Shown: positions 1-6,905, counted from the first letter of the stretch. The stretch: DNA of 13,250 nt from JAGORM01 sp964406795 (GCA_964406795.1 CAYOTA010000022.1:1-13250), one strand, 5' to 3'. The notes: a model not told the origin generated them from the sequence alone. Made by a program: numbers and translations.

Positions 1-2
1 CT

Positions 3-25
3 TTGAAGTACCTATTTTACTTCAA
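3..25. repeat. 8-bp inverted repeat (hairpin)
   Basis: TTGAAGTA at 3-10 and TACTTCAA at 18-25 form a perfect 8-bp stem with a 7-nt loop. It may belong to the end of a transcript entering from outside the window, but no T-run follows, so I do not call it a terminator. The rest of 1-87 shows nothing else recognisable. Confidence 0.35.
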
Positions 26-87
26 TGTGTAACCGATGTATCTCATCTTCTGCAAATTAGAGTATTCAGACACAAAAAACAAACTAC

Positions 88-116
88 TTGAAAGAATTAT
101 TCTATAATGCTATACC
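88..116 (+). promoter_or_regulatory. Promoter of the first phosphodiesterase-like gene
   Basis: The -35 box TTGAAA (88-93) lies 17 nt from a -10 box TATACC (111-116) that carries an extended-minus-10 TGC. The -10 ends 8 nt before the ATG at 125, the same spacing as at 1134, 2325 and 3834. A better -10 hexamer, TATAAT, sits at 103-108 but has no -35 at proper distance; if it were used, the leader would be about 10 nt. Confidence 0.5.
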
Positions 117-124
117 TGTAATTA

Positions 125-985
125 ATGCTTCAAGAAAATCGTCGGTCACCGGACACAAGAAGTATTAACCAAAGACTTTATGACAGACGCCGCGTTTTGG
201 CTTTAGCTACAGGCGCTCTACTCAGTACCATGGTAAAAGAAAAGAAACGAACTCCATACCGACAGATTGCAAATTATACGGCTGATACATATGCTCATAA
301 TGTGGATAAGCTTTCAGATTTAGATAAGGTTAAAGGAACACCATACGTAGAGGTAGATATAAGCCAGCTCAAAAACGGGGAGATTGTAGTAGCGCATTCT
401 TTGAGCGAATACGAAGAAATGTCCCCCTTTCAACGATCTCAGCAAAAAACTCAACTATTCATAGATACAATTAGAGGGTTTGGGGGAAGAGTTCACCTGG
501 ACACAAAAAGAGAACCTGAAGAAGAAAAAAGGAAACCTGAAGCGTTAAAAAGGGAGCATGACAGAATTTTTAGAGAACATATTTTGGACGTATCCCAAAA
601 TGACCACACTAGTGTTTCAGGACCGGATCACCAATTCTTAGATAGTTTGGTTGATTATGGATTTAAAGGACGGCTTTTATACACGTTGCGCAGTGATTCT
701 GACGTAGAAAGATTTTTGAAAAGATATAATGCGCATAGCTTTTCAAATGTAATAGACGGTGAAGGCCAAAGAATTGAATTTGGTGTTTCTGTTAGATTTA
801 CGGTCTTAACTGACAGAGTTGCCGGCAAACTCAAAGATGAAATGGGCCTTTATTTGCTAGCCTGGACTCCTAATACCCCTGCCGGAGCGCTTGATGCACT
901 CCAAAAAGGTGTGAATGGAATTACGTCTGACGATCAAAGAACATTAAGACAAATTGGAAGAAACGTCCCCAAAACCGCAAAATAA
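125..985 (+). CDS. Glycerophosphodiester phosphodiesterase-like protein, twin-arginine N-terminus
   Basis: This 286-residue protein resembles the GDPD family (TIM-barrel phosphodiesterases that cleave glycerophosphodiesters). Visible family marks are YVEVDISQLKNGEIVVAH at residues 74-91, matching the usual E-D ... DG..V.H segment (E76, D78, H91), a VHLDTK strand near 123, and a C-terminal WTPNTPAGALDAL ... GVNGITSDD segment matching the family's final strand. The first catalytic motif (HRG-type His-Arg) is not visible; the equivalent stretch near 49-60 reads IANYTADTYAHN, so activity is uncertain. Residues 20-35 read DRRRVLALATGALLST, a twin-arginine-like export signal with a short hydrophobic core and a long N-region. 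Whether this organism has a Tat translocase cannot be seen here. A second protein of the same general type lies at 10749. The start is set by a promoter whose -10 ends 8 nt upstream. Confidence 0.65.
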   Translation: MLQENRRSPDTRSINQRLYDRRRVLALATGALLSTMVKEKKRTPYRQIANYTADTYAHNVDKLSDLDKVKGTPYVEVDISQLKNGEIVVAHSLSEYEEMSPFQRSQQKTQLFIDTIRGFGGRVHLDTKREPEEEKRKPEALKREHDRIFREHILDVSQNDHTSVSGPDHQFLDSLVDYGFKGRLLYTLRSDSDVERFLKRYNAHSFSNVIDGEGQRIEFGVSVRFTVLTDRVAGKLKDEMGLYLLAWTPNTPAGALDALQKGVNGITSDDQRTLRQIGRNVPKTAK

Positions 986-1030
986 AATTCCATTAAAACC
1001 ACCATGCATTAGTATGAAATTTTACCTTTT

Positions 1031-1060
1031 CCTGGGGTTGCGTAGCTACGCAACCCCAGG
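1031..1060. repeat. Perfect 30-bp palindrome
   Basis: CCTGGGGTTGCGTAG (1031-1045) is followed directly by its exact reverse complement (1046-1060). As RNA it gives a 13-bp GC-rich stem with an AGCT loop. It lies 45 bp after the preceding stop codon and 32 bp before the -35/-10 unit of the next gene. No U-tract follows on either strand, so it is not a standard intrinsic terminator. It could be a Rho-independent variant, a transcript-end stabiliser, or a binding site for a dimeric DNA-binding protein. Confidence 0.85.
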
Positions 1061-1091
1061 GGTTGATTTGTATTAGAACCTCGGCAAAACG

Positions 1092-1125
1092 TAAATTTTG
1101 TATTATAGGACTGATTTGATATAAT
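1092..1125 (+). promoter_or_regulatory. Promoter unit copy 1 (amidoligase-like gene)
   Basis: -35 TTGTAT (1098-1103), 16-nt spacer, extended -10 TGATATAAT with the TATAAT hexamer at 1120-1125. The hexamer ends 8 nt before the ATG, so the transcript should be leaderless or nearly so. The 34 nt at 1092-1125 recur at 2283-2316 with one mismatch (C1111/T2302). Confidence 0.85.
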
Positions 1126-1133
1126 CCACTCCT

Positions 1134-2258
1134 ATGAGAACTGAGGCGCTTAACAAAACAAACCCAGACAAAGTTCAAATATCTTTTCAACCGTCTATGC
1201 GAAAAGAAGACGGCATACAGGCACGAGCTGACGCAGCCAAGATAGTCCAGGCTACACCTGATAAGCCTCATTACACAGATAGTTTGCAGCTAGCCATTGC
1301 ACTTTCACTCTATAATGCAAGGAATACAAAAGACACAACCAAATCTCAAAAAAGAGCCCTTGAAACACGGGCACACTCATTGGCTGCAGACTTAATTCAT
1401 ACGGAATCAATGGCATCACATACATATAATTTCCTTCCAACAATTGGAATTGAAGTAGAAGTACCGCAAGTAAATATGAAATATGATTATGAAGCACAAG
1501 CAGTAAAATATGCACGTTTTTTTGATGCGATAGGAATGCCGAGAAACAGAAGTAACGGAAATTTAAATGACATTAAATCCCGATGGGAATTTTCCCCTAG
1601 ACCATCCTACTCTGCTCAAGTTCAAGCTAGAATTTTGTCAGAATTAATCCAAGGAGGGTTTATTCCACATTTGGAAAATTCAAAAGATCCTAAACATGTA
1701 GAGGAACATTTAGATGAACACCTTGTTTCACTTCACATAAATTTAGGTAAGCCTGCTCAAGGAGTACTACACCCAACACAAGTTAATGAAGTTGAAGATT
1801 TAGCAAAAGCTCTAGCTATTGGATACTCTTCTGCTTTAAGATTGGAAAACAGAAAAACACCAAACAGAGCATTTGCTGAAACTGCGAGATACGGAGACAT
1901 GGTTCCTCTTCAAAAAAATGGCATATGGGGACAAGGACGCATAGAATTGCGTGGAATGGAAGTACTAGGTTCTAATTCTTACCGCGCTCTATATGAAGCA
2001 CAGGATGTTTTTGGACTCTTCTTTCAGGCTTATAAATACCCTAAATCTGAATATAAAGAGTTGTATAACGGAATGATGAGAGATGTAAAAGCACAGATGC
2101 AAAAGGGAGGTTATAAATTCCTACCGATTACAGATTATCAAGCTGATTCTTATGAAATCTCTAGAGTTGCAGGAAGACCAGATATTGCAAAAGGTATGAG
2201 AAAAATTATTCACAGTTACACTAAGGCAAAGGCTCAGCGCTACCGTTTCAAATTTTAG
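1134..2258 (+). CDS. Putative amidoligase-like (GCS/glutamine-synthetase fold) ligase
   Basis: This 374-residue protein carries a series of motifs like those of amidoligases (the Amidoligase_2 group of carboxylate-amine ligases, related to glutamate-cysteine ligase). They appear in order: IGIEVEVP at 104-111 (metal-binding glutamates E107/E109), SRWEFSPRP at 149-157, SLHINLG at 199-205 (the histidine strand) and GRIELRGMEV at 268-277 (arginine strand). The first ~95 residues are a basic helical region with no motif I know. Enzymes of this fold use ATP to join a carboxylate to an amine, for example gamma-glutamyl or peptide-type bonds; the substrate here is unknown. No signal peptide is seen, so it is probably cytoplasmic. 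Start ATG is fixed by the promoter 8 nt upstream. The same promoter unit drives the next gene, suggesting a joint role. The family call rests on motif reading only. Confidence 0.55.
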   Translation: MRTEALNKTNPDKVQISFQPSMRKEDGIQARADAAKIVQATPDKPHYTDSLQLAIALSLYNARNTKDTTKSQKRALETRAHSLAADLIHTESMASHTYNFLPTIGIEVEVPQVNMKYDYEAQAVKYARFFDAIGMPRNRSNGNLNDIKSRWEFSPRPSYSAQVQARILSELIQGGFIPHLENSKDPKHVEEHLDEHLVSLHINLGKPAQGVLHPTQVNEVEDLAKALAIGYSSALRLENRKTPNRAFAETARYGDMVPLQKNGIWGQGRIELRGMEVLGSNSYRALYEAQDVFGLFFQAYKYPKSEYKELYNGMMRDVKAQMQKGGYKFLPITDYQADSYEISRVAGRPDIAKGMRKIIHSYTKAKAQRYRFKF

Positions 2259-2282
2259 TCAGTTCACACTTCCCCGCAAGTT

Positions 2283-2316
2283 TAAATTTTGTATTATAGG
2301 ATTGATTTGATATAAT
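2283..2316 (+). promoter_or_regulatory. Promoter unit copy 2 (ART-like gene)
   Basis: -35 TTGTAT (2289-2294), 16-nt spacer, extended -10 TGATATAAT with TATAAT at 2311-2316, ending 8 nt before the ATG at 2325. It matches 33 of 34 positions of the unit at 1092-1125, including the whole spacer, which promoters do not normally share by chance. Confidence 0.85.
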
Positions 2317-2324
2317 TTCCCCTT

Positions 2325-2879
2325 ATGCGAGAACGCGTGGCACATGTTTTACAATCATTACCCCCTGAGGGAGTGGCTATACATGGCACAAACCTTGCAT
2401 TAGCTAAGAGAATTGCTAATGGTGGCATGTCCCGTAATCAAAGAGATAATTCTCTCGAATATTCTGACGCGCACTATTATTTTATTCAACCAAGACTCAC
2501 AGGAGACAATCCTCAGGAATGCCTTAAGCAACTAAACTATGCATTAAGTGATGCAATTTTTATATATGCTCACAAGGCAATTCGGAAGAATGCATATCTT
2601 GACTTAAAAAACATTGAAGAAAGCCGGGTACCAGCATTAGTTATCCTAAAACCTGGAGACTGCCAAGTCCAACCTTTATATCCTAATTTTTGCGCACCTG
2701 TAAGGCAGCACGACAACATCCCACCCCGCGATATTTATGGATATGTCACTTTGCCTATAATTACTGATAATACAAAAGAAAGAGACGTAAAGCGGTTTGC
2801 ACTGCAACAAACGATTAAACTACTTGAGGAAAAAGGGGTTATAAATTCTGGAGGACTTCAACTACCTCAGGTAAAGTAA
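2325..2879 (+). CDS. Hypothetical protein, possible ADP-ribosyltransferase fold
   Basis: A 184-residue protein, not confidently assigned. The N-terminal segment VAIHGTNLALAKRIANGGM (17-35) resembles the first strand and helix of the ADP-ribosyltransferase/RNA 2'-phosphotransferase superfamily, where an H-G-T precedes a helix and a glycine turn (H20, G21, T22). It is followed by DAHYYFIQP (48-56), which could be the second conserved aromatic strand, and an Ala/Tyr-rich helix at about 68-85. I could not find a convincing third catalytic acid. No signal peptide or membrane segment is visible. It is preceded by a promoter almost identical to that of the amidoligase-like gene, so the two are probably expressed together. 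Its 3' end overlaps the convergent DHH gene by 41 bp. It could also be an unrelated CPR-specific family. Confidence 0.6.
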   Translation: MRERVAHVLQSLPPEGVAIHGTNLALAKRIANGGMSRNQRDNSLEYSDAHYYFIQPRLTGDNPQECLKQLNYALSDAIFIYAHKAIRKNAYLDLKNIEESRVPALVILKPGDCQVQPLYPNFCAPVRQHDNIPPRDIYGYVTLPIITDNTKERDVKRFALQQTIKLLEEKGVINSGGLQLPQVK

Positions 2880-3759
2880 GCTTGCTGCCGCGCATATTGG
2901 GATTTTTGGTGCTTCCGTTAAGTAGCATCCTATTTGATACATGTAAAAACCATGATGCGTCCGTGTCCATTTTCTTGAGTTTTTCATAAACCGGTGTTAA
3001 ATCTACATCTACGTTGTCATAAATACCAGTCTTTTTCTCCTCTATTCTCTTATTTCTCATCTTAGGTCTAGCCTTAATTCTGACCGATCCATTTTTAGGA
3101 TCTTTTCTGACCGCAATCACATATCCCATCAACTGAGACAGCTTCAACACCTCATCATTTAACGTTTCTATAGCAATTCCTCTCCCCCATTTGGTTGTAA
3201 AAATAACTCCTTTGTTTTTTATTTCTTCCTCTGCCCACATGCGGTTTTCAAAACTATGTAGTGACGCGTCCAATAAATCAAACCCAAAACGCAAGCAGGT
3301 TGCATCATCGCGGGGAAATTGCACCTTAATTCCGGAAATCAAAGACACTACTGAAAATTCATAAAAATCAGCGGCTGGGTCAGGATAAAACACTTCCTGA
3401 AAATGATCGTCATCTATCACACATTCTACAAAGCGTCTCAGCGCTTCAGCTTTGTGTTTATTCCCTTGTAGTTCTTCTGAGTTTTTAAGCACATAATCTA
3501 GTGTCCGTTTGGCGGCACAAATATCGTGGTCTTGGGTTTCGTGGTGATCCAGAGGTCCCATTCCGGTATCCACATGAATTACTTCTTTACCATCTAAGTG
3601 TTCTATCACATCTCCTTGTGTTTTCTGCGTATTAAGCCTGCCCCCCGCCGGTACCGTTATAACCTCGGCATCTTCCCAACCGGGTAAAAACCGCTTGATT
3701 AGCCAACTGGACGAAATTGCGTCCAAATCTGGTGAATTATGTGTTACTACAGCCTTCAT
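2839..3759 (-). CDS. DHH-superfamily phosphoesterase, MYG1-like
   Basis: This 306-residue protein begins with VVTHNSPDLDAISSSWLIKR (4-23), a DHH-type motif I with metal-ligand candidates H7, D11 and D13. It then has HVDTGMGPLDHHETQDHD (62-79), in which D64 and the D71-H72-H73 triplet match the motif that names the superfamily. Spacing and the TH.. start recall the MYG1/UPF0160 branch (metal-dependent 3'-5' exonucleases) more than RecJ or NrnA. A further acidic patch, IDDDHF, lies near 115-120. The C-terminal third ends in SNRMLLNGSTKNPNMRG and LTLPEVVEVL, which look like an accessory domain I cannot name. Probable substrate is a nucleic acid or oligonucleotide. The start ATG lacks a Shine-Dalgarno; an extended -10 lies 12 nt upstream, giving a leader of only about 5 nt. 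Confidence 0.7.
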   Translation of the reverse strand: MKAVVTHNSPDLDAISSSWLIKRFLPGWEDAEVITVPAGGRLNTQKTQGDVIEHLDGKEVIHVDTGMGPLDHHETQDHDICAAKRTLDYVLKNSEELQGNKHKAEALRRFVECVIDDDHFQEVFYPDPAADFYEFSVVSLISGIKVQFPRDDATCLRFGFDLLDASLHSFENRMWAEEEIKNKGVIFTTKWGRGIAIETLNDEVLKLSQLMGYVIAVRKDPKNGSVRIKARPKMRNKRIEEKKTGIYDNVDVDLTPVYEKLKKMDTDASWFLHVSNRMLLNGSTKNPNMRGSKLTLPEVVEVLQNL

Positions 3760-3771
3760 TTTATAAACTCA

Positions 3772-3780
3772 AGTATATCA
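3772..3780 (-). promoter_or_regulatory. Extended -10 box for the DHH gene
   Basis: On the minus strand the extended -10 TGATATACT reads 3780 down to 3772. It ends 12 nt before the ATG at 3759. No good -35 hexamer is present at 16-18 nt, so the extended TGn element would have to compensate. Confidence 0.4.
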
Positions 3781-3797
3781 CACTTACGTTGTGAACC

Positions 3798-3825
3798 TTG
3801 ATTCGAAACGCATAATTCATATATC
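3798..3825 (+). promoter_or_regulatory. Promoter of the Lys/Pro-rich membrane-anchored protein
   Basis: -35 TTGATT (3798-3803), 16-nt spacer, -10 TATATC (3820-3825), then 8 nt to the ATG at 3834. It is divergent from the DHH promoter within the same 74-bp gap. Confidence 0.5.
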
Positions 3826-3833
3826 ATAAGTAT

Positions 3834-4391
3834 ATGCCCACAACAAAGCCTACTGTAACAAGCGAGCACCACGCACGCTACGAAGAGATTATGAAAACTC
3901 AGACGGTGCCAGTGACACCAGCGCGTGAATCTGTGCCTAATCCGGCAGCAAATCAGCCCTCAAAAGTAAGCGCGTTACTCGCCTCTCTTCCCAAACCCAA
4001 GGGAATAGGCAACAAAATGTTTGTGTTTACGGGTAAGAAAAAAATCGTGTTGGATCCAGCAGGAAACCAGGATATAAAGGATATAAAAACAGTGGATGCT
4101 CCTCCGCTTCCTCCCGCTCCACCGCCTCCTGAAGCACCAAAAAAGGTTGACCCTGAAAGCTTAATTGCAAAAAACGTGGAAGTGGAAAACAGAACAGAAC
4201 ATAATGAAAAACCCAAAGAAATAAAAGAGAGCAAGGATACTAAGGAAGTAAAAGAAGTGAAACAAGTAAAAGAGACTAAAGATAAAACTAAACAAAAAAT
4301 GAAACTTTCACCCAATATGGTACTTGTGGGAATCATAATTCTGCTTGGAGGCTGGACATTCTTCTGGATGTATTTCCTGGGGTATTTTTAA
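3834..4391 (+). CDS. Lys/Pro-rich protein with a C-terminal membrane anchor
   Basis: A 185-residue protein of unknown function. The first 60 residues are polar; a short basic stretch around 60-72 (MFVFTGKKKIVLDP) may be a small folded strand; a proline run (APPLPPAPPPPEAP) occupies about 88-101; then a highly charged Lys/Glu tract of KEIKESKDTKEVKEVK type covers about 127-154, probably extended or coiled coil. A single hydrophobic helix near the C-terminus (about 161-182, VLVGIIILLGGWTFFW) ends two residues from the terminus, the layout of a tail-anchored protein with its bulk in the cytoplasm. There is no N-terminal signal. Its stop codon interlocks with that of proS on the other strand (4-bp overlap). 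Confidence 0.7.
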   Translation: MPTTKPTVTSEHHARYEEIMKTQTVPVTPARESVPNPAANQPSKVSALLASLPKPKGIGNKMFVFTGKKKIVLDPAGNQDIKDIKTVDAPPLPPAPPPPEAPKKVDPESLIAKNVEVENRTEHNEKPKEIKESKDTKEVKEVKQVKETKDKTKQKMKLSPNMVLVGIIILLGGWTFFWMYFLGYF

Positions 4392-5599
4392 GAAAGACGC
4401 TTCAAAACCTCATCTGTATCCAAAAGTGCTGCTTCATCACTGTCTCTTTTTTTCCACTCTATTTTTCCTTCAGTTTTTTTAGATACCACAAGCCTTACCG
4501 GAATACCTAATAAGTCAGCATCGGCAAATTTTTGGCCAGCTGAGACATCACGGTCATCATACAAAACTTCTATATTATTTTGAACAAGCTTCTCATACAC
4601 GGTTTCTGCACCCTCAGTTAACCCAACTAAATACACTTTAAATGGCGCAATAGACTCTGGCCAAATTATTCCTTTATCATCGTGGTGTACCTCAACAACT
4701 GTTCCAAATAGTCTCGTAATTCCAATCCCATAGCAGCCCATAATTACTTTGTGATCTTTCCCTTCCTGATCTTTATAGTGTAAGTTAAATGAATCTGAAA
4801 ACTTAGTTCCTAACGGAAAAATATTTCCCACCTCTATTGCCTTTGCTTTTACCAGTGAACCGTGACCCAGGTCACATTGCTTCCCTTCTTTTACCTGACA
4901 GATTTCCGTGTTTTGTGAAAAATCTCCACCAGGACAATACACTATTTCATCCTCTCCGGCATCAGTTATAACTTGATATTCATGGGACACATCAGAAAAC
5001 GCACCACCTGAGGCTTCTGTTTCTATGGCGTCTAATCCTACTCTCTTAAACACTTGCATGTAGCTTTTTCGCATTTGCGCATAATAACTATCAAAGTCTT
5101 TTTCATCTGTGTGAAAGGAATATAAATCTTTCATTAAAAATTCTCGACCGCGAAGTATTCCTGATTTGGCACGTGCTTCATCTCTAAATTTATTTTGAAT
5201 CTGATATAAATACACAGGTAAGTCTTTATATGAAGATATGAATTGAGTTACAAGTGGTGTAATAACCTCTTCATGTGTGGGACCTAGTCCGTATTCATGT
5301 TCATAACGGGATGTAAGCTTAAACAATGCGTCAAATGAATCCCATCTTTGAGTTACCTTCCAACTTTCTTTGTTTTGAAGCGAAGAAAGCTTTAATTCCT
5401 GAGCGCCTGTTTTGTCCATTTCGTCCCGCACTATGTTTTCTATTTTCTCAACAACCCGTAACCCCAGAGGAAGCAAATTATATACACCGGCCAGCTCTCG
5501 TCTGATAAATCCACCGCGAGTCAGTAACTGCGCGTTTAATGAAACTTCGTCAGCCGAAATATTTTTTGTGGTTTTTCCAAAAAGCTTTGAATATCGCAT
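4388..5599 (-). CDS. proS: Prolyl-tRNA synthetase, short form without editing insert
   Basis: Charges tRNA-Pro with proline in the cytoplasm. Class II motifs are clear: motif 1 region RRELAGVYNLLPLG (33-46), the GPTHEE loop (106-111), motif 2 FRDEARAKSGILRGREF (138-154), and motif 3 GCYGIGITRLFGT (288-300). An anticodon-binding domain follows (about 315-403) with VLYDDRDVSAGQKFADADL. Bacterial ProRS is usually about 570 residues because an editing (INS) domain lies between motifs 2 and 3. Here only about 130 residues separate the motifs and the protein is 403 long, so the cis-editing domain that removes Ala-tRNA-Pro is absent. Start ATG is 6 nt from the -10 box; no Shine-Dalgarno. The first residues MRYSKLFGKTTKN match the family's usual N-terminus. 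Confidence 0.95.
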   Translation of the reverse strand: MRYSKLFGKTTKNISADEVSLNAQLLTRGGFIRRELAGVYNLLPLGLRVVEKIENIVRDEMDKTGAQELKLSSLQNKESWKVTQRWDSFDALFKLTSRYEHEYGLGPTHEEVITPLVTQFISSYKDLPVYLYQIQNKFRDEARAKSGILRGREFLMKDLYSFHTDEKDFDSYYAQMRKSYMQVFKRVGLDAIETEASGGAFSDVSHEYQVITDAGEDEIVYCPGGDFSQNTEICQVKEGKQCDLGHGSLVKAKAIEVGNIFPLGTKFSDSFNLHYKDQEGKDHKVIMGCYGIGITRLFGTVVEVHHDDKGIIWPESIAPFKVYLVGLTEGAETVYEKLVQNNIEVLYDDRDVSAGQKFADADLLGIPVRLVVSKKTEGKIEWKKRDSDEAALLDTDEVLKRLS

Positions 5600-5605
5600 A
5601 GAGTA

Positions 5606-5634
5606 AGTATACGCTTGAGGCGGGAAAGTTTCAA
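5606..5634 (-). promoter_or_regulatory. proS promoter
   Basis: Minus strand: -35 TTGAAA (5634-5629), 17-nt spacer, -10 TATACT (5611-5606), then 6 nt to the ATG at 5599. With the usual start 7 nt after the -10, transcription begins at the A of the ATG. Confidence 0.75.
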
Positions 5635-5641
5635 GGATAAT

Positions 5642-5670
5642 TTGACATTATGTGCAAAACAGATTATTCT
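5642..5670 (+). promoter_or_regulatory. Promoter of the small membrane protein at 5677
   Basis: Consensus -35 TTGACA (5642-5647), 17-nt spacer, -10 TATTCT (5665-5670), then 6 nt to ATG 5677. It is divergent from, and only 7 bp away from, the -35 box of the proS promoter. An alternative -10, GATAAT at 5636-5641, lies 8 nt before ATG 5650, with a poorer -35 (TTGAGG, 15-nt spacer). Confidence 0.65.
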
Positions 5671-5676
5671 TTTTCC

Positions 5677-5994
5677 ATGCTAAATTTAGACAACCCACGT
5701 CCCCGCCCAAATGACACCAGGCCGCACATAGCACCCCCTTTGGAACACACACCGGGAAGATTTGAAAAAATTGCTCTTGTGGGACAAATTCTTGCATCCC
5801 TACTACCTGTCACAAACGGCTTGCTTGTTGTGGCACATGCATCCAATGGAGAAATGGCAGATGCAGCACAAAGTGCACTCAATGCACTTCAAGGACTACT
5901 TGTGGTTGCAGGAATGGAAGTAATACGTGGAGTAAGCAAGGTTTCAGATGATGCTCTCAAAGAAACAAAAATTAAATCAGCTGTGAAGAAATAA
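5677..5994 (+). CDS. Small hydrophobic protein of unknown function
   Basis: A 105-residue protein from ATG 5677 (114 residues if the upstream in-frame ATG 5650 is used). I prefer 5677 because a consensus TTGACA/TATTCT promoter ends 6 nt before it, and that transcript would exclude ATG 5650. A proline-rich polar N-terminus is followed by two hydrophobic helices, around IALVGQILASLLPVTNGLLV and ALQGLLVVAGMEVI, with a short soluble linker between them and a basic C-terminus ending KSAVKK. This is consistent with a small two-pass membrane protein. No family recognised. The 3' end overlaps the convergent prs-like gene by 23 bp. Confidence 0.6.
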   Translation: MLNLDNPRPRPNDTRPHIAPPLEHTPGRFEKIALVGQILASLLPVTNGLLVVAHASNGEMADAAQSALNALQGLLVVAGMEVIRGVSKVSDDALKETKIKSAVKK

Positions 5995-6871
5995 GAGGAG
6001 CAACAGACAAAATTTCCAGTTTTTCAAACTGCCTGTCTTCGGGAATATATATTGAATCTGTAATATACACTTTCTTTATCTCTGAATTTTGAAGTAAATC
6101 TTGCGCGTTATGAGAAAATACAGCGTGCGTAGCAAACACATAAAACTCTTCTCCCCCTTGTTTCTTTAACTCGTTAACGCACTGCACGAGAGTTTTGCCA
6201 GAAGATATCATATCATCCATAATAAAACATATTTCAGCTACGTTTCCGTGAATACCAGTTGCTGAAATATCCCCGCTTTGGGTGTCCCTATTTTTTTCAA
6301 CCGCAACTGTTTCAATGGAAAGTCCAAGTTCATTTTTTAGCAATTCAATCCTTCTGATTCCACCCATATCGGGAGACACTAAACATGCGTTATCAAAATC
6401 AGAGGTAAGCTCATTAATTTTAGAAGCAAATAAGGGAAGCGCTGATAAATGCTTTACTTCTATGGAAAAAAGCTCGGGGATTTTTATGGAATGAAAGTCA
6501 ACGCCTATAAACCTACTGATTCCTGAAACTTCCATCATGTTGATGACTACTTCAAGTGATCTGGCCTCACCTGTTCTGAAAATGTGATCCTGACGCTGAT
6601 ATCCTAAATACGGCACTACGGCAGTTATACTATTTGCTCCACTACCTTTTAGCGCGTCAGCAATAAAACAAAGTTCCATTAAGTTACTGTCTACGGGAGG
6701 GGACGTGGGGTTTATAAGAATGCAGTCTTGCCCTGCCACATCAACTTCTAATTTAATACGCCGCTCACCGTCAGGAAATGTGTGATGTTCTATAGGGGAC
6801 AATTCAAGGTGTAATTCTGCTGCAATCTTGGCAGCTAATGGAATGTTTGAGTTTCCGGAAAATATCTTCAC
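5972..6871 (-). CDS. prs: Ribose-phosphate pyrophosphokinase-like protein, archaeal-like paralogue
   Basis: Probably makes PRPP from ribose 5-phosphate and ATP, feeding nucleotide, His and Trp synthesis. The PRPP-binding loop is CFIMDDMISSGKT (215-227), with SSGK replacing the usual DTGG. TFPDGERRIK (31-40) is the N-terminal signature and PYLGYQRQDHIF (87-98) matches the Y..RQD segment; KNR at 193-195 is the flexible-loop position. The run from QRQDH through FRTGEARSLEVV (98-109) and VDFHS (124-128) looks more like archaeal PRPP synthetases than the gene just upstream, which reads ARQDRK...R.PISA. The two are distinct paralogues, not a recent duplication. Start codon is GTG, with a promoter of its own 5 nt upstream and no Shine-Dalgarno. 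Length 299 is near the family's usual 290-320. Loss of canonical loop residues leaves open a regulatory role. Confidence 0.85.
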   Translation of the reverse strand: MKIFSGNSNIPLAAKIAAELHLELSPIEHHTFPDGERRIKLEVDVAGQDCILINPTSPPVDSNLMELCFIADALKGSGANSITAVVPYLGYQRQDHIFRTGEARSLEVVINMMEVSGISRFIGVDFHSIKIPELFSIEVKHLSALPLFASKINELTSDFDNACLVSPDMGGIRRIELLKNELGLSIETVAVEKNRDTQSGDISATGIHGNVAEICFIMDDMISSGKTLVQCVNELKKQGGEEFYVFATHAVFSHNAQDLLQNSEIKKVYITDSIYIPEDRQFEKLEILSVAPLISSQLI

Positions 6872-6876
6872 AGCTT

Positions 6877-6905
6877 ATTATAATCACCATACAAATAAAA
6901 ACCAA
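6877..6905 (-). promoter_or_regulatory. Promoter of the second prs-like gene
   Basis: Minus strand: -35 TTGGTT (6905-6900), 17-nt spacer, -10 TATAAT (6882-6877), then 5 nt to the GTG at 6871. It implies the second prs-like gene is transcribed separately from the first, as a leaderless mRNA. Confidence 0.7.

Noticed and set aside
1031..1060. Intrinsic terminator after the gene at 125
   Set aside because: The stem is strong but no U-tract follows on either strand.
3953..4336. Minus-strand reading frame opposite the Lys/Pro-rich gene, rich in Ser/Phe and Gly
   Set aside because: It is the antisense shadow of a low-complexity coding region, with no start signal or family likeness.
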